Assembly: GCA_028673005.1 (NCBI GenBank)
Contig: CM054116.1
Location: 94,942,707-95,006,706 of the forward strand
Length of the DNA: 64,000 nt
From: Tanypteryx hageni
Lineage: Eukaryota; Arthropoda; Insecta; Odonata; Petaluridae
Direction of reading: 5' to 3'
The stretch's first letter is position 1; each line of letters opens with the position of its first letter. Below are positions 21,401-36,400 of the stretch, in pieces. Both the position numbers and the translations under genes were made by a program. The notes beneath the pieces are model-generated. The model was not told the DNA's origin. It saw only the letters and a list, made by a program, of their open reading frames with translations, and made no database searches.

Positions 21401-24400
21401 GCAATATGTAATTTTAAATTTTAATCTTATTGTTTAATTTCCTTAATAGACCAAAACCATTGCTAAGCAAACACAACTAGTAGAAAATTATTTATGATTT
21501 AAATCAGTAAAATACTCACGTTGGTATATATCCATAGCTGTAAGAAATATAGCCAGTCAGTATCCATGAACTGACAAGAACGATGACTAGAATAATTGTG
21601 CTGAGTACAAAATAGCTGTAAATGACAGATTTGTATAAGTTGCTTGAACTCAAATAAGTCTGCTTTAAATAAATAAATGTTTTATATGCATTATATTAAG
21701 AAATTAATGTAAAATCAAAGACTTACCTGCTTGATAACAGAAGCAAAAATGTACCAAGGATGAAAAATTGCATATCATTTGATAAATACCAACTCCAGGA
21801 CATACACTAAAAAGAGTATATACAAGCAAATTTAGTTTGATTATTAAATATTAATTTTTTTAAATATTAGAGTTAATAATACATTCATTTTCCCTCTTTT
21901 CTATGCCTTCAATTCAAAATCTGCAACAGAAATTACATTTATAAATCATGAAATTACAGTATATACTTAAAAGCATCAGAATTTGGAACAGAAAATATTT
22001 TTGATTTGTGAAAGGTAAGATATCAAACTTTTTTCTTATAAGGTTTTCAAAAATTAATTAAAATCCTGCACCCTGTTGCTTACTCCATGAAAGTCACAAA
22101 ATAATGAGCCACATATATGTCATCTTCTCAAACTATGTACATGCAGCCTATATTACCTCAGCATATCAACCATTGCATCGCTAAAGTAATCCAAGGGATG
22201 CATATCATAAATGAGAATAAAGTAGTCATTGAAAATCCATCAACTGAATATATAAATCAGCAAATTCCAAACTTTTTTCTTATTTCAGGATTTTTCCAGT
22301 TCACTGTGCATTTAACTACCATGGGATATTCCAACTCATTGACTACTTTTTGGAAAAGCTAAATTGAGTCTTCAAATATTTTACGCAGGCAGTGTCTATC
22401 TTGTCCTCTATATGCTTCACCACTGCTCGTTAAACATTGATTTAATCCTAAAATTGTACAGATAGAATCACATACTTTTTACTTATATGAGTATGAGTAA
22501 AATGTTTTTATTTATAGATGTTTTTGGAGATGTGTTTTGAGAAATTGATCATTGAATGTGCTATGAAGTCTCATCATTCGCAATAACTTAGGTACAACAA
22601 ATGAAGACTTGTAGAATAACTTTCTAGGAATAAATGCTTGGTAAATTTTTATAGCAGTTTAGCAATTAAAAGCATTTAGCAAAATTAAAGTATATGTTTT
22701 TATATCTACTATAATTTATTGAAGTTTAGAATACAAATCATCTAAGTTGTGCAAGTGAATTCAGAAAATTTTATAACAAAACAACTTACCATCTCTTCCC
22801 GACTGAAGAAGTTATTTATGTAAAGAATATTTCTCCACCAGTATTTAGAGCACACAACATCTGCTCTCTCAGACATAGTGAAAAAAGATGTCTTGTTATA
22901 CCAGCTCATATTGATATCAACAATGCCCATAACCACCATATAAGTAGGTGTCAACCTTTAAATTTAATGATGAAAATAATTTGATTATTTAGATTGTTGA
23001 ATAAATAAAGATTAATATAAATTCAAAATAATGAAATAACTGTAAAAATTCAAGCCAATCAAAGAACTAAGATTATCACAGTGCAAAAGTCCATATATTG
23101 TAACTCCTAATAAAAGCAATACAATTTAAAACGTAGTATCTTAGTACAATGATCAATTTGCATGATAAGTTGTATCAGTTTCAGATAAGTTAATACACAC
23201 CTCATAAATCTTCTCAAAATCATTAGAACAAACTCAGATGCTCTGGACTTGAATGTAACTTCCTTCTTTTTCTCTTTACTTTGTTCTTTATCAACCTTCT
23301 CCTTGTAATAGAGATAAGCCAATAGAAACCCACTGCATTTGATGAAAAATAAACCAAAATTCAAAACATTAAAACAGAATCATAATTATAGGCTAAAGTT
23401 CAATAAATATTAATTTGGCTTAAAGGAATGCTAAAACAAGTTTTTAGTATTTTAAAAATATTTAGACCCAAAAAAGTCAGGAGAATATGTACTTAGAATA
23501 TTTTTCTAGAAATGTTAAGGAAGCATTATTTTTTAGTCAACCTAATGGAATAATATTATTTATAAAGTGTTGTAACTGACCTTATAAAGAAAAAAGTGTC
23601 CACTGATAAAGTAGCATTACTGACAACCTGTACCATAAATCCTTCAGCTTTGCGGAATGCAAGTGCCTTATTATCTGTGAATAATTTTATAACCAAGATA
23701 AATTACAATATCAATAAAATCAAATGCAATTATTAATAATTCATTAATAGACTGTTATAAATATTCATTACTTTTTATAATTTAAGCTAATAAAACATGC
23801 ACAATAAATAAATATGTATCATCTGACTAATAAGAAGTAATATTTTACATATTTTAAATGACAATTTGAAGCACTCGCGAATATATCAGCTATGTTTGGT
23901 TGATAATGATTGAATTCATTAAATGCATTTCATATGCCTGAAAAGTGCTTGCAAATATATATGATAAATAAATATTAGAATATTTACACATTTCATTTAG
24001 AGTACTTTTTACTAAGATTATATAAAATTATATTCAGTCATTAGGGATACTGTTACTGAAGTAAAAAACATCAAGTTTTACACATGGAGATTGGAAATCA
24101 CACTCCGCAAAGACTGAGATTGATTTTTGAGTATTTTAATAAGGGTAGGGTGACCATACATCCCATTTTCGGTGGGACAGTCCTGTTTTAGGGCCTTTTC
24201 CAGACTCCCGTCATTTTGAACAAAAAATCCATTTTGTCCCATTTTAAAACTTATCGCAATAAAAATTCAGATTTTATGATAGTACAGCTAAAATTACTCT
24301 TTACATGTATGATTCTTGGAAATATTAATCTTGCTAAATCGTAATTTGTTATTTTTCCATCTAAGAAAGGTTGAATAACACCATGGTTACTCCTCCATTG

Positions 24401-27400
24401 AGCAGGAAACAAATTTAACCACCAGCATTAGGTTTTGTGACCTCCATATATTTTCATTGTTTGCTCTGAATGAGCTTTGGTCTCTGTAGTTGTATCTTTG
24501 ATGTGGAATTAATCAAGCTAGTCAAGCAAAGAAATGTCTGTATTGTTGCTTTGTGTCAGAGGTAATATTTTGCCTGGCTTTTTCCCGATCGTATTGCCTT
24601 CTGAGTTCAATATAATGTGGCATTCAGCAAGTAAAGGAAGTTTGTGATACATATTGTGATAGTTACAGAAAATTAAGAATTAATTCTGTGCACTTGAACA
24701 GTTAACACTATGTGATTTTTTATTTTCTGTTTGACGCTTGTATATCGTAAACAGATGTTACGTATGCTTAACGGTAAACTGTGTTACTATCCCCTTTCTT
24801 TAAACTTACCACTCAACTTCTCAATAAAATTGAAATGAGAAAAAAATCAAGATTGCCATTATTTGTTACATATTATAAGCACTTTGTAATAATATTTACC
24901 TGTAGAATATATGAAATAAAAATATTCTGCAACAATTATCACCTACATCTCATGCCTAGTTTATTTTTGTATTAAAATCGAGAGCCATAAAGATTATAAA
25001 AAAATCCATGCTAAATTCCATTCCCATTAGGATTGTTTTTTCGTAATAAATACGAGGGTTAACATAAAGGTGAACAATTTTTCCTTCAAAAAAAGAAGTT
25101 TTTGGCATAAAAAGGTATTCAATTGTTCTTGTCATGATTACAAAATTCATAAAGAATGTCTCTGCTGAGCTCATATACACACATGAAGTATTGTTCCTTT
25201 CTTTTCTTATATAGATAGCCAGATACACATAATTGCCCTATCTATAGAGATGTTCAAACTCTTTCAAATGATGCATTTATTAAAGTGATGAAAACCACCC
25301 TTTTAATAAAAATCGCGAAAAATGTCCCGTTTTGTCCTGTTTTTTAATTATAAATAATGGGAAATGTCCTGTTTTCATCTTGTTGGAATATGGTCACCAT
25401 AACTAAGGGTATCTAAATTAAATTTCATAAAAAATTGTTCAGCACAAGAGACAATGCCATGTACGTATAGAAAATGGAAAGCTAAAAGGCACTAACATGC
25501 TTTTGAAAACCACCTTATGTAATTTTTGTACCTCCTTGATGGATAGGACAATTTTCTTTATATTTATTTTTACAAATCCTCAGAATCTGATTTGCCAAGA
25601 AATGTTGCTTTATAACTACTTGCTATTAAAAGGATTATAAATCTTCATTCTCTTGACCCCTTTTAAAAATTATTAATGAAGAAAGACTGCAAGTTAACTG
25701 GAGTCCATATAGTTCCATTATAACTCTGAACATTTTGAAAATAATCATCAATCCAAATAATAAAAGTATAGTAAAATATTTTATATTCACATATATAACA
25801 GGAATAATTTTTACTCACCACAATAGTCACTAAGGTAGAATACTGTGTGAACCAATATGATCCAACCCATGCCCATGAAACGTAGGCCATGTATAGCACT
25901 AACTGAGTCTCCACCAACAATTGGATCCATTATGATTTTTGTATTTTTTGGAATAGAGAAGCAAATTAGAAACTGACCCAATGCACCTGAAAGTAAATAA
26001 ATAATAAACCCTAGGGTAATATAATCATTACATACCATAAAACATGAACAAATGATTTTTTTGTCTTCAATGGTTCAAGCAGTTACTTAGGTTTAAGCTA
26101 ATAATATGCAATTTGAAGTCCACTACAATGAACTATTCTATAAAATTTAATATTCTTAATTAATTTATATTCTTAATACATATCCATTAGAGTTGTTATT
26201 ATTATTATATGTAGATGCCCAGGTTAATTTGGTGTTCAAAGATTTGTTAAAAATCAAATCATGTCCAATTTAAACAATTCTATCCCAAGGGTTGACATAT
26301 AGATTATATTATGAAAGATCTAAATAACTTTTAGATATACATAGTCAAATTTTTATCTGCCTTGGATTCCATAAGCTCATGCTTTACTCACTCTGTTTTG
26401 GCTCTCTGATTTCATTTTTCTCAGGAACAGGTTGCTTATTCAATTCAACAGTCATCATCCCTTTGCTGGGTGCCAATGTACCAAGTGGACCTGATGGAAA
26501 TCCTTTAACCATATGAAAATTTACATGAGAAATAACATTGAATACATCTTGTAGCAGTGTAAATTCTTGTTATTAAAACTTATAATCAGATGAGTGAGGC
26601 TTTCTTTCAATAACTTGTACTAAAATGGTTCTTACGTTAGTGAATTTCAAGGAATTTTTAAAATGCTAAAAGCTTCAAAGCACATCAACATAATGAATAC
26701 GATACAATAAAATATGTAATAAAATGAAACTCTCACCATTTTGGTTAGTATCAAGTACAAGTAGTTCAACATCAGGAGCCCTTCTGTTAATATTAATCCC
26801 CTTTGATTCAGTCGTTCCAAGGGGCACAGCCTTGCATTTTGCAACCTGGTTATTATTAGAAGAAGAAGCATTCCTGAGGGCTGGACGCCATACAGCAACG
26901 TCGTATATGGTTCCAGCAAACATTAGTCCCAAAACGGAGAATATAATGAAACTAAAAGAAAGGAAGAAAAGATTGAGGATCAATCAAGAATAAAATCAAA
27001 CAACCAATAGTATAAAACTCCTTGGTGTATATCAATAAGTATATAAAGAGTGCACCACATCACTCAATCAAGAATAAAATCAAACAATAAATAGTATTAA
27101 ACTCCTCGGTGTATATCAATAAATATATATAGAGTCCATCACATCACTCAATCTTTTGATTATCCTTTTCACTGCTAGCATGATATAATTATGCATCAGA
27201 GATTTCATTACTTTCTTACAGGAGTCAGTACAAGCATATTGGTATGAGGCACACTACAGCACATTAGAACACTCTTAAAGCATAACTTTTGTAGTTTTCA
27301 TCCAGCACTCACAAGAAGCACTTACACAGCAGGAACAGTACTAAAAAGGCTAAATGAAATCAGGGCTTTCCATGTCCTTACTTTGGTCGATGAATCCATA

Positions 27401-30400
27401 AATTATTTATTATCAAGTTAGAGAAAGGAATTAAATATGATCTATCTCTCTAAGTGAGAAAAATATTTTTCAAAGTCAGTCTCCTCAGATGTAGCAAACC
27501 CATTGCACATGTGCCCTAAATGCTCTACAAAATTAACTTGCTAGACAAACAAAGCAGGCTTACCTAAATAAAGCAAAAATATATCTATTCACTCACATAT
27601 CGTCATTCATAGGAATAACATTAGATTTATTATATGTATCAAACGTTACTCCTCAAATGGAGGCTTCTGAATGCCTTACAGTAAATTTCAATATAATTCT
27701 GTATTTATTCTAACTTAATATACCCCATTCAATACACAGTTGGGTTTTATTTGTCACATCTATCCTATTTTTATGCAATAAGATTAAATTAGATGAGAGA
27801 AAATGGTAGTGATAAAATATTATCATAAACATATTATAATCATTACTACAGCTGAGTCATTAGTTTATGTAATGGTCATTTAGTTATGGATATCCAGATG
27901 TTTTCTGCAGAAGTTAGGTCCATAATGAGCAACCATCCAAACGATTCTATCCTATCTATTTACATAAACGAGAAAAAAAGCAAAACACGCGCTCTTTCTT
28001 AGAAACAACAATCGGCGAATGAGGAAAGTTACTTCATAGCTGACAGCTGTAACCTGCTTTACTATCAATAGCTTTGTAGATGCAGAATTTCCTATCGTAT
28101 CGATCCTGAAAAACTGCACAATTCAATCGAACTATGAGCCAAGTCTCTCTCTCCGTTGCAACTAATAAGAATACTCGGATTTATTTGATTTTTGCAGTCT
28201 GAGAGTTTATCCTGACGGTTATGCATCCAAAGTATACACCAAGGTACTCTCGCTTTCTTCGGCGGAAGGCGTCGGGAGAGGGGGGTTGCATACATCTGCG
28301 AAGGGATAAACAAGAGAGTGGGAGGCGACAAGAGGATAAAGGAAAGTTTCTCGCGGACGTAACTTAGGGGATATAAAAATCACACGGAGGCGCTGAATCT
28401 TAATTCACGCTAACTGCCGAATTGCCGTTGCAAAACTTTTGATCAATGGGTTACGTAACTCCGTTGAAAAAGAAGGTTTATATCATCCTAGGTTCGACAA
28501 GCGAGCGAAAATATGATTGATGAACACCGCGCAATTGGCAGAATTATTTGTAAAAAGGTGCATTACATTAAGAATACGAATGCGATTTCTTGCGTTCTTT
28601 CAGAAGTTTTATGGTATCGGTTCCCTCAGGGTTCTTTTCTTGCTTTCCAGGTAAAAATTATATTTCGTCCTAACCAATGGATGATCATTTCACTACTGGA
28701 GTGATTGAGAAACTCTATTAGATTCATTTTATTGATAAAAATTAAACCGTGGGTTGAGTTAATTTTTTAATTTAAACATCAATTTCACCGTAGTCTCCAT
28801 CTTTAGTTATTGATTAAAATGCAGTGAATGTAATATTTAATACCGCCAGTCCTTTCTAAATCAATTTCTCTTGACAAAGGTGTTCCTGAGATCGAGTTGG
28901 TACAGGATAGATGCATCAATCTCTACAAGATGTTTTCCGGAGAATTTCGCGGACTTTTCTCACAATAACTATCTAAAGACACGGCTGTTATTCGCCTCTA
29001 CTCACTATTTTCGCTCTTCCTCCGCGCTGAGATGATATTTATATTTCCAAAGTGCTATAAGCAGTGGCGGATGATGACCCTCTGGGGCCGCTAGGCACTA
29101 AGACTTTGGAGGCCTTTCCTTGTAGTTTGCAGAGATTATTGCATTAATTACTGTATTTGAAACTATTAGAATAAGAAAACGTCATTTTTACGTATTAATA
29201 ATTTTATTTTTTATTTATTTGCTTCCAATAATGCTGACTTTATAACTGTAAACCTACGGGGACTCCATAACCTTGGGGGCTCATTCATTTTTAAAATTTA
29301 TTTATTTTTTTGATAATAGTGACTATATATGACTTACCTACGGAAGCTAAGGGGGCCCCTTACCTTGGGGGGCCCTAGGCACGTGCCTAGTGTGCCTATT
29401 GGATAATCCGGCACTGGCTATAAGTACATTACAATAACGTTTTAACAGAAAAATCGAGGATGAAAAATATTTACAGGTTTTACATTCGTGATAGAAAAAT
29501 TTAGTATGTACTCTCGTCTTATTTTGTTATTCTAGTAATGACTTATGGTTTGGTTTCAAGTGAAGGCAAAACTCAATTACGTGGCGTCAACACTCAGCCG
29601 TTATCACGATATCATTAAAAATACTTAAAAGAAAACTCACGCCATGATGGCGAATTTCGGTTTGGAGACGAGCGACGCCGGATGCCACCTCAATGAACGG
29701 ACTCCTTCCATCCGGAGTCGCAGTCCAAGAAGCCTCTGCAGCGGAAGGGCGCGATGCGACAGCGATTCTTCCAGAAGGGTTCCAATTGTTGCCTCGGGGC
29801 ATACATTAGGCGCGCACAATGCCACGGAAAGTAAATCCTGTGAAAATATAAGAGGACTTGGGTTAAAAATTTGAAACTAGGGGAAAGAGAAGTGAAAAAA
29901 TTTTAGAACTGACCACGATTCCAGTCCCAACACCAAAAACACATCATGGATTTATTTTAATGCTTTTGTCACCTGCGTACTGTTTTGTCTTATTTTATTG
30001 AAGAATTAAACAAATTAGGTTTATCCCTTTTGCAAACTTTTTATCGTTTTGTTGTAACCAAAAATCATCTACTGAAATTTTGCACATATATAGATCTTTT
30101 TGCCAGCACATTTTAAAAAATGAATAACTTTAAAATTTTCGTCCGAATCATATTGAAGTGACCAGAAAATTCGGCAGATTATAATATTTTTTGATTTTTC
30201 AGTTGTAGAGAGAATAATAAAAAATAGCTTCGGAATTAAATGGTCGTCTTGATGCTTCCGTTTTAAAAATAAAAATACACAAACGTTTAGTGCTAAACAT
30301 TCATGCGTAGGAGCTTCATGTCAATGAGGTCGGAACGCAATCGAAATTTTCATGCAGTTAAAACTCAACCCGAGAGAATTTTAGAGTGATGGTGAGATTA

Positions 30401-33400
30401 CGTATTAATTTCCACTTCTGCAGTCCTGGTTTGCTTGGAGAAAAGACGAACTGATTTAACTTCCACGCTAAGTGATCGTATCAAAGAAAATTGCAGCGCA
30501 AAATTAGGAAAACAATTGGCTCTCTTAAAATAATATTAAACCTCCGATTAGTGATCAACCCAATTTCAAGTTTTAAAATCCTGCGTTTTTCGTATATAAT
30601 CGGGCGAAACATACAAGAAAACGCTCAAACATTCCGACGTTACGTTTTTGCATGGATATCTCACGCTTCCGACCGCAGAAATAACCACCAAAGGATAAAC
30701 GAAGTGCAACGTCCGGATCTTCAGCAAACTTTCCACGACACTTGGAAACCGGTTAAGCGACCCATATATCCCTCTCTCTTTCTCTCTCTTAGTTCCCATA
30801 CCTCTTTCTCTACTTATTCTATCTCCGGTCGCAATGGAAATCTCTCGCCTCGCGTCACAGAGCCGGAACTGACACAAACTTTGAGGAAATAACGTCGTCG
30901 AATGGTTACGACAATTACACCGGCAAAGCGAGGAGTTCGCTTTTGCTCTCAGAAAGAAAAATAAATTCCAAAGAGAGGAACGTAAAAAAATACCTCGGCG
31001 AGGATCTCACGTGCGAGAGTTGATGAAAATAATAAATTAACGTCCTCATCGCAGGCTCTGCCGATGAGGAAATGAAAATTAACCGTCTTATTTGGATCAA
31101 GTATACTTCCGGCCATTTTTCAGAAACTTCTATGTATATCGTTACATTCCAGAATTTTGCGTTCAACGTATTTATGAAAAATGCACCGGTTTAGTGGCCT
31201 CGTTAGTTAAACGAAGTCGATTTGAAAAGATTTGTTCACAAGTTGCACACATTAAATTCTCCTCAGAAAAAAGACAATACAGGATTACGCGATAGTTGCG
31301 TTTCCAAGAAAGTCGCGTGACTCAAAATTTTCCCCAACAACAACAATGTTATAAATGGAGGTTGCTTATCCGAAAATTTGCCTAAATTCACTTTTCTAAA
31401 TGAAATTATCTCATTTCTAATTATTTTTTATTTGATAAGAAATAAAAAATGTCCATTTTTGTTATTCCTTTGGTTTCGATGCCTTTAATTTTCATTGAAA
31501 ATGTGTGATTCAATTAACTTTAGTAACATTCATTTTAGCCGTTTACGAATCCTAATTTCTTTTAGACAAATAGTTCCATTATATTTTACTCTTCACTAAA
31601 AAACTTAAATAAAAAAATTCGTATGAAATCATGTAAAAGCTGTACTATTAGAATGATATAAAAATATGTTGGGTATTCAATACGTTTTAATTATTTTGGA
31701 AAAAAGAGCCGAAATATTCAAAACATGTTTTCCTAGATTTGATATAGGTGAAAGTCTTCTTTTACATAGAAAATGTGCCCTATTGAATATATTATCAAAA
31801 TGTAAACGAAACGATAAAGTTTTCATCTAAATGCGAGCTGAAACTTATTAAGTAGCATACTAGATTCTGATAGTTTGTCGGCTTCGCTATAGGGATAAGT
31901 AGAGGGTATGTAACATACTCTAGTGATAGTTCCGTGGACACTGCTATACGTTCTCGTCTTAGTTCCTGATATTCTCAGCATGTAGGGGCTATGAAGTGAT
32001 GTTTACGATACAATAAAAGATAAAAAAATAAGAAAATAGGCCAAGTATTCAGCACTTCCGTTTTTATGTAAAAGATTTTTAGACTTTTCAGAAAAAAGAA
32101 AATATTCTGGAAACGGAAAAAAGATTCCTCTTTTGAAAACCGTTGGTTCAAATGGTCCCTCCACGCGGGAGCGTCAAGGATGTCCGATACGCTGTTTATA
32201 CACCCAAACAATTATGAGATTGATCTGACACGAATACGTTATTAAGATAAATGAAAGTGAAAATTTTGGTTATATATGGGAGAGTTTTTAAAAAATGATT
32301 TGCAAACACTCGTTTTTAATGAATTTGCATTGTTTCCAATTTCCATAGGAAATCGGTGATTGTAAACATTTATCACTTATCTGATTAAGTTTCCTTTCCG
32401 AAAGTTAATAAAGATTTTTTATTGCATCTTTGACAATAAAAAAACCTCACTTATGATCTGTTATATATAAATTTACTCGAGGAAAATGGAAAGTATAAAC
32501 GAAAAGAAAGTATACCGATAATTTTAAGATAAAATCATTTACATAAACTATCTATGAGCTATTCGGTAAAATATGAAACTTGTTAAATCTGTAAGTACAA
32601 CAGAAATAAAAACAATAATACTATTTATACCTTACGTTGTAACAATAAACCCCTGCCTAAACTGAGACAGTAACTTTTCTTGTACTCGGATGATTTAAAA
32701 ATTGTGTTAAGTATCGTATAACAGAGAAACTTACCCCTCTGTAAAAGTTATTTGAGAAAGAGAGAATATTACAAAGTGTTGTCAAAACAAACTCCAAAAT
32801 TAAAAGCTGGACAATCGTCAGAAAGACGCGTAATCAACGCTTCTTTTACTATTCTCCGATAATGACCTCGCGAACGTGTCTTATCCAATGGTTAAAAGAC
32901 TCCCTCTGGAGTCTGCATGTTTTGTCTCCTCCAACTCATCCGCCCGCGTATCTCTTGCATTAACTCTTCACAACGCTCGCAACTGTTAAATGCCTCCTCA
33001 CCCAATCTGCCGCAAACATACACACACGCACTTTCACTCTCGCCACTCCGTTACGATTCACTTTCACTGCTCCTCGAGGGACGCGACCGCTCAACCACCC
33101 TCTTTCATCTTCCATGTTGCTACGTCACGCCCGCAACCCTTGAACCCATCCTCTTCCCTTTCTGTGTGCTGAGTGATATTTCGAGGCAGGTGAAGTACAG
33201 CGGAAGTTATGAGAAGGAAGTTATTGGTGAAATAACTATAAGCCTTTGAGGATGAATTTATCTTACAATTAGCTAAAAGTTATGAGTGAGATGAAAATGG
33301 TAAAGGTATCATTCCCTTCTTTACTTTTCGTGAGATTAGAATCGCTAATTCAAAGAGATAAAAATACTCTCTGTCCCGAAAAACAATTCTCAGCATCTAA

Positions 33401-36400
33401 GGAATAAACATTTGAGATATAAAAACTACTGGAATTTGGGAATCATGTATAATTACAGTATGCATCTCTAGAAAGTATGAAGAAAGCAATTATGAAATAA
33501 AAAATTACGTGTGGTGTTACTGACTTATTCTTTAAAAGTATTCAATGTTTGGTAACGTACTGCTTTTTTGTTCCTTAGTGCATGAAAGATGCAATCAAAA
33601 GATAACCCACAGGATATTAGAGGGCAAGATTTGCTGTTATTTACGTTTTATTTTAAATTAATTTTATTTTTTCGCATCTTAAGCAGATTGTCTAATTTCG
33701 TAGGTGCAAGTGTGGAATAGGTCAAAGTATCATTTAAATCTATTTTATGTATCTTACTTTTACGTAAATGACGTGAGCATTTAAAGAATCAGAAACTCAG
33801 TCGAGAAAGATTTGTGACGTTCATCAGGTCAAAATAAATACATTAGATAGGTATATAATCACTCGGTATCGTGGACAGAAACGAAATCGACGAAGAGAGG
33901 TAATCAGAGACTTTCTATGCCGTATTACTTACATAAACATGGGAGCTTTATGAATAAAATAGGAAATTCAGTGAGCATGTTACTATATTTTTTTAAAAAA
34001 TACGTGGTCGCGTTACTCACAGCTGAGTTGTAGATATGCACGGAGGCTCGTGATTAACTAAAAGGATAGAGCAAGGGTTGCACGCATGAATAACTATCCT
34101 AAAAGTTTTTCTTGGGCATTCTCAAAAGAGGAAACTTTTGCATACTAAGCCATCACGATCGCAGGCTTCCGGTGGTCTCGGCCAACTTTTAACATGGCGA
34201 GCACGCCATGAACCGCATGACTAGCTGAGGAGATGGGGAGTGGTACGCTGGAGTCTTGACCTCATTCGTCGAAAATAAGGAAATAAAAGTAATGGCCGAT
34301 AAATCTGTTGACTCTTTCTGCTTAAACAGTACATAGGGGTTAACTTGAAAGTATCATCAATGTTTTATCTCTTTACGATTTCTTTTACTCTGCATCAGTG
34401 AAGGAGACTGATGCTCCGTGTTATGTAAACGTATAGGTAAACTTCGATTTAGGTATTGGAGCTGTTACTACGTGCATCCTTTTAAGTTTTAAGTGTTTAC
34501 GGAAAACGGAAGTTCACGCGATTAACATATTAATCGGTGGAAATTCTTTGCAAGTACTGAAGCCCAAGTGCCAAATTTTCATGTCAACTTAGTTACAAGA
34601 GTTATTTTTTATCTGTTTATTTATTAACGGCCTTTTACAATGAGCGTAATAACGTCAACAAAGACGAACACATGCCCTCGGCAGGATTCGAACCCGCGAC
34701 CCTAGCATTGGGAGCCGCTAACGCTAACCACCCCTCTATCAAGGACGGCTATTATTAGTTTTTGTTTGGCCATTAACAATTTTCTTATAATTTTCTTACA
34801 CTGCGTGTAAATACTAGAATTATTTTAAAGTTTTGCTCTGATTTACAGCAACATTGAATCTAATACATTAATTACGAGTACATAACTACTCCTTGTTAAA
34901 GATCACATAAATGCTATTTATAAAATATTTGCCGATATTGTAAAGTATAACCGTTGAAATAAAGGCAAAAATAGATTTAAGACGATAGGCTGTTAATTTA
35001 AAATTATAATTCGAATTTCTGTGAACTAAAATTCTCAGGATATGTTTTTCATAGAGAAATTAAGTAAAACATTTCTACTCATTATTCACAATATATAGAG
35101 TTTTGAAATTCAGAGAGTTTAAATAATCTTAAAGATCGTATTTAAGCTTGAATTAGTTAAAAAAAACGTCATGTAGCATGAACTAAAGTGTTTCAACCTA
35201 TACTTTGATAGTGGTTTTCTCTAAAATGAAATATAATTAAATTGAGAATACTTTCAGGAATATAAAATGGTTATCTTGTTTTTCTACCGTAAACACACAA
35301 TAAATTGCGCTAGTCTGAAAATTATTTAAAATTTATAGCAATATATTAATTATTTGTGCTTGGTAAAATTTAGTAATTATCTCTTTCTATTTATGAGAGG
35401 GATTGACATAAAGAAATTATTAACATCCGCTATGCGGCAGGTTATTTGCCTACGGAAAAATAGATGGGACTACATGGAAAAGCCATTTGTCGCAACACTA
35501 CTGCTGCGAAGCTCGCTTAGACCTCAACAATAAATTCATAATTAAAAAATGTGATTATTCGCTACTATTTAAAGTATCAAAATGCATTTATGCATATGAA
35601 TATGCATTTTGTTTGGAGTCCTTCACGCCCATTAAATTAAATTTTCTTTTTTTAAGCGGCAAAAACTTGCGTAATTATTTGTTCTCACTTTCTTTTACTC
35701 TCTTCCATAGTAGATTGCGATGCAGGGCTCGAATGAGAATTCGAGCCATCTTTCCCTTCTCTCTTGGTCTCTTCGACCCGCGACCTCTATCACCGCCTTT
35801 TTTGCCTGCTATAAGTTACGAAATGGGTATGAAGTGAGGCAAATGAGGTAGGAGGAGGAGCCTCTTTCCACATTATAAAACAGGAAATGCCACACGAAAC
35901 TTCATCCCACACCTTATTCTTTCACCTACATATTCCCTTCGGATACAGACGTAATCGCGAGCTTTCAAGTTCCAGTTTTTTAGTTGTAATATATTTCTTC
36001 TAAGCAGAGGGAATTAGTCATCTATCGCTGCGAGCGACCACTTGTGGTTCGCGAATGACACCATACTATAGCCATGCCTCTGGCATCTGCTGAAGAAATA
36101 AACACTCGTCTACGCATCGAAAAATATTGCGACAATGAAAGAAAGTTTGGCGCATAGAAGAAAAAAGTTCGAGGTCTTGAAAAAAAATTAAAGTGTTTTT
36201 CTGCGACTTTCTCTCGCCTAAACACCGAGTTCTAATGTTCGCATTTCGCAAAATGAGGGAAAAGTGCAGTTTTTTCGTCGTTCTCCTTAGTGACGTCCGA
36301 TCTTACCTCGTTGGGGACCCTGATGTGCTCCTGAGGACTCCCTCTGTGGCGGAAAGTCGCGACGAACACCTCGACCTCTCCAGGTGGTCCATCAGGAGTC

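Noticed and set aside
29587..29802. Alternative minus-strand frame over the NRF exon at 29641-29837
   Set aside because: The frame that splices in phase carries the CAPNVCPEA motif; the other is a shadow that runs into the intron.
33170..33225. ~40-base similarity to 38000-38030 (gaggcaggt.aagt / gttatgagag)
   Set aside because: Too short and isolated to define a repeat family from two sites.
34680..34735. tRNA gene on the minus strand
   Set aside because: A and B boxes are present but a normal acceptor stem and anticodon arm cannot be formed; called SINE-like instead.
35578..35611. 10-bp inverted repeat caaaatgcat
   Set aside because: Short, AT-rich and not near any gene signal; plausible by chance.
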